Part shown: positions 8,030 through 12,409 of the stretch, piece after piece | Layout of the letters: each line of letters opens with the position of its first letter | Numbering within the stretch: position 1 is the first letter of the stretch | DNA from: Euperipatoides rowelli | Taxonomy: Eukaryota > Onychophora > Udeonychophora > Euonychophora > Peripatopsidae | Assembly (NCBI GenBank): GCA_003024985.2 | Contig: PXIH01S0007406.1 | Strand: one strand, 5' to 3' | DNA: 12,409 nt | Notes under the pieces: model-generated | The model's database searches: none | Told to the model about the DNA's origin: nothing | Seen by the model: the letters and a program-made list of their open reading frames with translations, nothing else | Position numbers and translations under genes: made by a program

Positions 8030-8692
8030 CGAGCAAGGGCGCCTGCGCTCTTATCATTCGTTTGGGGGGAAATGGGGGTGGCGCTCTTTTTCGGCTCTAT
8101 GCTAGTAAACCTTATATTTACCACAATGCATTGCAAAACGGACCAGGCGCTCTTGCTTGGATACAATCAGAATTCCTTAAAAAGATTGTTTTTCAAAACG
8201 GCACCCTTGCTTGGACATGCTTCCCAAAACTTTAGGAAATTGGCTGGTACACACTAAAACATGATGTCACACATCAAAAAAGGTTTGACTGATATATATG
8301 CCAAGTAAGAGCGCCATCTAAATTAAAACTTTCACTTTTTAATTTACAGGCCTCTTTCGTTCTGTTTATGAGGAATCAATGTTATTTACAGAAGCTACAA
8401 TATATGAGATGATGTAAAACACATATGAATGACATCACGTCAGCTGGTGATGTGAAAATTTTTACATGGCGCTCTTCTTTGGATACACTGTCCTGAACCT
8501 TAGATGAGGTAAAATTAAGCAAAAAAAAACCAGGGGTGCGGTCTTGCTTGGATACCCCTTGGATTTCCTTCAGAGTGACAAAAAAGTCAAAGTGCAGTGA
8601 TGGCGCCAATTGTTCAGCAATGACTCTATATACCTATGTTTTGACAAGAAATAGGAGGGGGGGGGCACCCTTGCTTGGTGGGGCACTCTTGG
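8030..8692. repeat. Eight degenerate copies of a GGCGCTCTTGCTTGG motif, both orientations
   Basis: Copies lie at 8030-8043 (minus), 8080-8094, 8146-8160, 8200-8214, 8301-8315 (minus), 8468-8482, 8536-8551 and 8664-8678, with a partial at 8681-8692. Most continue with GATAC or GACATG, and two or three share a looser CCT-x-A-x-x-CTTTAG-like tail, so the original unit was about 55 bp. The 8146 and 8200 copies are also preceded by a shared CAAAACGG. I recognise no known element. Overlapping short frames (8026-8235 +, 8382-8609 -, 8536-8751 +) are repeat translations, not genes. Confidence 0.75.
8432..8453. repeat. Hairpin within the motif-repeat region
   Basis: ACATCAC (8432-8438) pairs with GTGATGT (8447-8453) around an 8-base loop. 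Similar GATGTCACACATC text lies at about 8261-8276. Confidence 0.35.
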
Positions 8693-9458
8693 TCAACATT
8701 CTACGGTATAGTATTAGTAGTCTATTTATTTTTATAAACATTAAAAAATAAATCAAATTCATTGTACCTTGATGTTTGAAAGTACCTGCAATGCAACTTA
8801 TGCGGGTGGGGGTACTTATCCTAATTCCTGGACATATTGTGTAAAATTTGTTTCTGCACAATTTATATTGGCCTAATGCTTTAATAATGTTTAATATTCA
8901 GATATAAATTTAATATTTTTAAAAAATTGGAATTTCAAGTTATGTCATTTAAAGAAAAGTGCTTTGAATCAAGTCCTATCCTATTCTATTAACGTTAATA
9001 AAGACCATTCCCATCAAAAGTGCAAATGCTTTTAAAAATATGATTTATTTTAATCAAATATTTTACTAAGATTTATGACTTGCGGAAATAAAATGATGGG
9101 ATTTTAGTAGCCTAAAACAGTTTAATTAATTTACTTCAGTTCAACGTAATAATAACATTGAGAGTCATCTGAGATAATGAAGCCTAGCTTCGCGATTGCA
9201 TTTTTGGCCAATATAAAAAAAGTGCGCCTACCATGGTCTTTTGTTAAGTTATTTTCAAACAAAATAAAATTCTCTAAGTAAAATGATTTCAAAAATTACA
9301 TTTTAATAAAATATGCTTTATTTTTTAAAAAAGTTCTTTAGTAGCCCACCATGTGTAAAACTACCAAACAAATTGAGCACCATTTATAAACTCTCTTAAC
9401 TACGGTAGAACAAGTGCTCTGTTTTGATGAACTAAAATGACATTGACATTAAGATAGT
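8693..9458. other. AT-rich stretch without recognisable features
   Basis: I see no coding motif or repeat array here. The only symmetry worth noting is a 12-bp perfect palindrome, ATTAACGTTAAT, near 8988-9000. Short open frames in this stretch show no family signature. Confidence 0.5.
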
Positions 9459-9546
9459 TTAATTCTGGATTTTGCTCTTCATGTTCAATGTAGTCCCATT
9501 GTTTGATGCATATATTATATAGAATTCAAGCCAAGGGTGTATATAT

Positions 9547-9577
9547 GGGGGGGGGGCAAGGGGGCCCTGCCCCCCCC
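9547..9577. repeat. G10/C8 hairpin and possible G-quadruplex
   Basis: The sequence is ten Gs, CAA, five Gs, CCCTG, then eight Cs, followed by eight As (9579-9586). The outer G and C tracts pair, and the core AGGG/CCCT can also pair. Such C/G-tract ends with an adjacent TATA-like stretch recur at DNA-transposon termini in many invertebrates (recalled, not checked), so this may be an element end. Confidence 0.6.
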
Positions 9578-9589
9578 TAAAAAAAACTG

Positions 9590-10081
9590 CAGTGTTTATA
9601 AGATACTTTTCTTTTATAATTTTTAAACTTATTACTTCTCTTTTTATCTCATAAAACATATCNTGCACATCGTTTTTTAACAATGTCTCTGAACCCATGT
9701 CATCATCAAGCAAATATTTTTTAATTTCTCCAATCTGTNCTTCCTCTTTTTTTAGCATAATATCAAGCTTATCCTTTTTTCCTCTTTGAACTTTCCTATA
9801 TTCTGAAAAACTTACAATTTCAGATTTTATTATATCCCACTTTTCATTATATATTGGATCATCCTCATAAAAGTTTTTCACTGAATCTTTTACCATGTCC
9901 AATAACAACATATCATCTACATCCTGAGGTTTCATTTTCCATAATGGTGCCTTCTTAATATATAATTCCTTACCAATTCTAAATGATAACATTTTATGAT
10001 CAGTTAAAGGTATTGCAATCATTTTAACGCTCTAAATATGGTTGATCACTGATCAACCATATTTAGAGCGGTAAAATGATT
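9590..10081 (-). pseudogene. L1/Tx1-like LINE segment: end of endonuclease plus linker to RT
   Basis: The open minus frame at 10022-9459 begins MIAIPLTDHKMLSFRIGKEL. The PLTDHK box is the SDH/TDH motif at the end of the APE-type LINE endonuclease, with its catalytic Asp-His. Just upstream, in a shifted frame inside the palindrome, lies WLISDQPYLER, matching the WLIS segment that precedes this box. After it comes the helical, charged linker seen in L1/Tx1-type proteins before RT (APLWKMK, KWDIIKSEIVSFSEYRK, then a Lys/Glu-rich helix). The LINE part ends near 9590; the rest of the frame reads through a G/C-rich junction. Ns at 9663 and 9739 make two residues unknown. The frame is open for about 145 LINE codons, so this copy is younger than its neighbours, yet both ends are missing. 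Confidence 0.7.
10017..10081. repeat. 65-bp near-perfect palindrome (32-bp arms, 1-base centre)
   Basis: The left arm 10017-10048 and right arm 10050-10081 are reverse complements except for one mismatch (T at 10025 opposite G at 10071 after complementing; arms read TTAACGC versus GCGGTAA). The centre is a single C at 10049. The left arm belongs to the LINE endonuclease reading; the right arm is the same text inverted and stops matching at 10082, where the Harbinger-side sequence takes over. The structure therefore sits exactly at the 5' truncation point of the LINE segment. Confidence 0.9.
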
Positions 10082-10322
10082 TTGTTTTAAAAACTCCGGA
10101 TAGGCATACTAGGAAACTATATCCTACTAATCTGATGGATGAATATGCTTGGCACCCCAAGCTGCCATGATGACTGATGGTATTAGGTCGATTCTAGACA
10201 TGTTCAAATATTTGTCATCAAAATCTTCCTTTTAAATGGAAAAAAGTTCTCTCAATGGTACACGTAGCTGAAGACAACGTGTGATTAAATAAATGTTCCC
10301 TCTCATCTAATCTACCACTATT

Positions 10323-10586
10323 TCAGAAAACAACCATTAATTTCATTTCTAATGGATATGCTGGACCACCAAGTAAATGATGTCCTGGAAAAATGTCATG
10401 ATGTTCATTCTGCCGAAATAATCCTGATCTCCTGTAAACACAGGCATAGCATAGTTCATCATTGAAGACAGCCTGTAAAATTATAGAATGATGGCGTTTT
10501 CTGTCGACATAAGATGTAGGAGTAACTATTGGTGCTTTAATATCAATGTGTGTGTGGCTGGGTGCCATCAATAGCACCGATAACAC
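10323..10586 (-). pseudogene. Harbinger transposase nuclease exon, open frame portion
   Basis: This frame carries the middle of the DDE nuclease: HTHIDIKAPIVTP, YVDRKRHHSIILQAVFND, a degraded VYAGxPGSVHD segment (VYRRSGLFRQN), FPGHHLLGGPAYPL and the following hydrophobic helix. The first Asp (AIDGT) lies in another frame, separated by the CA-run shift, so the exon cannot be translated as one piece. Confidence 0.75.
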
Positions 10587-10936
10587 CTAAAAACATGAAA
10601 AGAACCATTAGAGAAATTTGAAAATAAAATGTAATACAATATGTAGAGTTGAAGTGTGAATACACTCTATACACTATAAATATTATCAATGTATGTTTAC
10701 ACTGTTGTATTGTAATTTAGTTAAGGTTTATGGTATATAAAAGGATTAGGCTGAGTTTGTCTGGGACAGCATACAATATTCAATAATTTACTCAACCTAA
10801 TTCGTGAAATTAGATGCTGCTGAAACCATTGAATTCCTATTTTATTTATTTTTATGAACCTATAAAGACAGTTAATATGCTAAAGCATTGCCAGAAAAAA
10901 ACTTCCATTTGTATACTACAATATACAGTATATAGG
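10587..10936 (-). other. Probable intron of the Harbinger transposase gene
   Basis: On the minus strand the text TTTTCATGTTTTTAG ends at 10587 directly before GT-GTT-ATC-GGT, which completes the conserved GVIGAIDG box. This is a good polypyrimidine acceptor with the split Gly in phase 1. The upstream exon ends near 10937 (HAREIA), and a GTATAT donor lies at about 10908-10913. About ten residues of the usual linker are missing, so the donor is uncertain. The 350 bases between show no coding motifs. Confidence 0.55.
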
Positions 10937-11429
10937 CTATGTAGCTATTTCACGAGCGTGTTCGTCATGGGGCCAAGCAATGATACTTTCTTCAATATTC
11001 AATTCTATTAACGCATCAGATACACGTAAGAAGCAAGAACATGAAGTCCATTTTGATACTCCAAACTGATCTGCTACTGATTTAAAGTAGCAAATAATTG
11101 GGAAAGGGGGGGGGGGTAAGTAAGCATGAACGAAAAACATTAACATTATTTTAGATTTAAAAGCATAAATGTATCTAAAACATTCCTGTTGCTAATTTTT
11201 CTGCATAGCATTTCACTTAGAATTTGAAATGTTGGCTGGGACAACCTAAAATAAGATTTAAATTGATCAAATGTTTATCTAGGCACTAAAGTTTCTGCAT
11301 AATTTGCAATTTTTTTGTGGATTAGTTGTAGGTTGAAAAAATATTTCATGGCCACTTAGAGCAAGAACTGTTGTAAATTTTCGATGTCTATCGTCTGACA
11401 TTTTGGGAGTGCTCTGATAATGGAGTTAA

Positions 11430-11512
11430 GCGAATGTTAATTATCTCAAACTCTGATGACCATGACATAATGGTCGTTCTCCGAGCTGTGCTCCGAGAAA
11501 ATTAACATTCGC
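11430..11512. repeat. 13-bp inverted repeat near the Harbinger 5' end
   Basis: GCGAATGTTAATT (11430-11442) and AATTAACATTCGC (11500-11512) are perfect inverted copies 57 bases apart, just upstream of the transposase start. They could be part of a subterminal structure of the element. I found no partner copy near 10120 that would make them terminal repeats. Confidence 0.55.
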
Positions 11513-11849
11513 AGCCTTAGCGAGTTAGCAAAACCAGGCGAATCTTTTAAGTTTTAATATTTTATTTCTTTATTTATTTTCAACAATTTCAAAACCATAC
11601 ACCTAGGGGTGGGGTTCCTCCAGGTTTTTTTGTTAGTGGATAACATACTGTAGCTAATTATAGAACCAATACATTATATTGTCAGAATAGCTAGCCTATA
11701 CTGTAATTGGTTACAAATTACAGATCAGTCAAATTAAAGTTTTTACTAACTATCGGTCGTTGTGTCCTTCAAATTAAAATTAAAATATATCGATACTTTG
11801 TTTTTGATTTTTCAAACATGAAGCTGATATATTGAAATCATTAAAGATT
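11513..11849. other. AT-rich stretch without recognisable genes
   Basis: It begins with a T-rich run containing TTTATTTCTTTATTTATTTT (11562-11580), which resembles a LINE tail in minus orientation, but no coding sequence is attached. A hairpin lies at 11701-11723: CTGTAATT and AATTACAG around 7 bases. Confidence 0.4.
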
Positions 11850-12030
11850 ATTCAGGTAATGTGATAAAAGTTATTTTTTAATAAATCCAAGGTTTTTGAT
11901 TCTCTGACATTCGATGGCAGTTTATTCCATAAGGTTGGGGCTTCACTGGAATAGGCTAGGTTTCCCATTTTTGATTTTATTTGATCATGTACCTAAATTG
12001 CAACTTTTCTTTTAAAAGAGACATGAGAAG
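11850..12030 (-). pseudogene. LINE ORF2 extreme C-terminus, separate copy
   Basis: The minus strand reads MGNLAYSSEAPTLWNKLPS and NVRESKTLDLLKNNFY, then a stop at about 11850. The AP-x-LWN-x-LP-x-x-[VI]R-x-x-x-[TS]-[LV]-x-x-[FL]K pattern is the typical end of many LINE and related RT proteins, particularly CR1/L2/Rex-like groups. The text differs from the C-terminus at 1648-1836, so it is another family. Upstream (12030-12140) the frame is disrupted. No AT-tail follows directly. Confidence 0.65.
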
Positions 12031-12409
12031 TATTCCGATTTCTGATTTTGTAAGGTTTGCCAAGTTAATTTTGCTAGGTTCAAATCTTTTGTTATCTTAG
12101 TTGGTACTAAATTAAATAGGTTTATTTTACAGAACAAAATAAAATACCGTACATTAAGTTCCAATTTAGAAAATAGCCTCACCCCAAAGGATATAACTAT
12201 TTTTACATCAATATTTAAATAATTAAATACCGGTATATAAGGTTTAGGTTTAGGTTTATTAACAAAAACTTCATATATTTACATTACTACAATTAATAGT
12301 TAAACGTATAGTTTCTAGCCCAGAATGGATGTGAAACTATTTACATAAGTTGAACATATGTGATTATTATAACATTTGTGATAAATCAAATAAAATATAA
12401 TATAAAAAA
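12031..12409. other. AT-rich end of the window, possibly more LINE remnant
   Basis: I recognise no coding motif. The region 12031-12170 may be older sequence of the LINE whose C-terminus lies at 11850-12030. From 12259 the text (TTAACAAAAACTTCATAT...) is featureless and ends in an A-rich run at the window edge. Confidence 0.35.
12241..12258. repeat. (GGTTTA)3 short tandem repeat
   Basis: There are three perfect hexamers, preceded by TATAA. The minus strand reads (TAAACC)3, similar to a microsatellite tail at the end of a retroelement. It differs from the animal telomere unit TTAGGG by one base but is too short to imply telomeric origin. Confidence 0.6.

Larger units (their letters stand above)
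10120..11401 (-). pseudogene. PIF/Harbinger transposase pseudogene with a likely intron
   Basis: A possible start ATG at 11401 opens MSDDRHRKFTTVLALSGHE. In order follow QFKSYFRLSQPTFQIL (11274-11219), SVADQFGVSKWTS with WPHDEHAREIA (frame 11146-10937), an apparent intron, GVIGAIDGTQ (10587-10555, first catalytic Asp), IDIKAPIVTPTSYVDRKRHH (about 10535-10495), LLGGPAYPL (about 10350), LSSATCTIERTFFHLKGRF (10275-10220, catalytic Glu) and IDLIPSVIMAA (10190-10161). This is the DDE_4-type Harbinger order and nearly full length. The second catalytic Asp of the usual GDSAYPL box is Gly-Pro here. A frameshift lies in a CA run near 10546-10556, and stops lie near 10215 and 10315. The G11 run at 11106-11116 also breaks the frame. 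Harbinger elements need a second Myb-like protein; none is seen here. Confidence 0.85.

Noticed and set aside
8026-8257. Two overlapping plus-strand frames with GALAW/GTLAW repeats
   Set aside because: The repeated residues are only the translation of the GGCGCTCTTGCTTGG repeat; copies are not in one frame and two are inverted.
8432-8453. TCACGTCA-like text as a cAMP-response element
   Set aside because: A single imperfect site with no promoter context; chance occurrence is likely.
11605-11640. CACCTAGGGGTGGGG as a second hAT terminus
   Set aside because: It resembles a YARNG start, but I found no matching inverted end or 8-bp duplication nearby.
12241-12258. Telomeric repeat
   Set aside because: Only three units of GGTTTA, not TTAGGG, embedded in element remnants.
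1-12409. CRISPR arrays, bacterial operons, tRNA or rRNA genes
   Set aside because: No regular repeat-spacer array, no closely packed genes with ribosome binding sites and no cloverleaf or rRNA core was seen; the content is that of an animal genome.

Overview
The window looks like non-coding, AT-rich nuclear DNA from an animal, most likely an invertebrate. I found no intact host gene, rRNA, tRNA or CRISPR array. What can be read is a set of decayed transposable elements from at least seven lineages. These are two or three non-LTR retrotransposons (LINEs), an L1/Tx1-like LINE endonuclease segment, an LTR-element gag-like and integrase remnant, a hAT element, a pogo/Jerky-like element, a PIF/Harbinger element, and one multi-domain family I cannot name. 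All are broken by stops and frameshifts. This mix, the long homopolymers, the scattered Ns (4755, 9663, 9739) and the recurring TAGGCCTA/TAGGCTA words point to a draft metazoan assembly. I cannot name the species.

Layout from left to right. 1-150 holds the tail of a LINE reverse transcriptase that runs off the left edge. 150-1195 is a pseudogene of an uncharacterised invertebrate repeat family. 1464-3545 is a LINE with recognisable RT motifs; it is interrupted by a 632-bp inverted-repeat element (2103-2734), which carries a 16-unit 10-bp minisatellite, and by a short AAAT-tailed insert. 3546-4457 is featureless apart from hairpins. 4466-4934 is a clean hAT-type element with a matching 8-bp target duplication, still carrying the C-terminal tail of its transposase. 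4983-5834 has no recognisable content. 5835-6958 has gag-like and integrase zinc-finger remnants. 7030-7885 is a pogo/Jerky-like transposase pseudogene. 8030-8692 contains eight degenerate copies of a GGCGCTCTTGCTTGG motif in both orientations. 9459-10081 is a LINE endonuclease-to-RT segment ending in a 65-bp near-perfect palindrome. 10120-11401 is a PIF/Harbinger transposase pseudogene with a credible intron acceptor. 11850-12030 is another LINE C-terminus, and the last 380 bases are AT-rich with a short (GGTTTA)3 run.

Nothing here forms a pathway or operon. The most notable global property is that all ten recognisable coding remnants lie on the minus strand. This suggests either that the window is an intron of a plus-strand host gene or that it belongs to a one-directional piRNA-type cluster, and both ideas can be tested. 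The names rest on protein motifs read by eye in translated frames, not on database searches.
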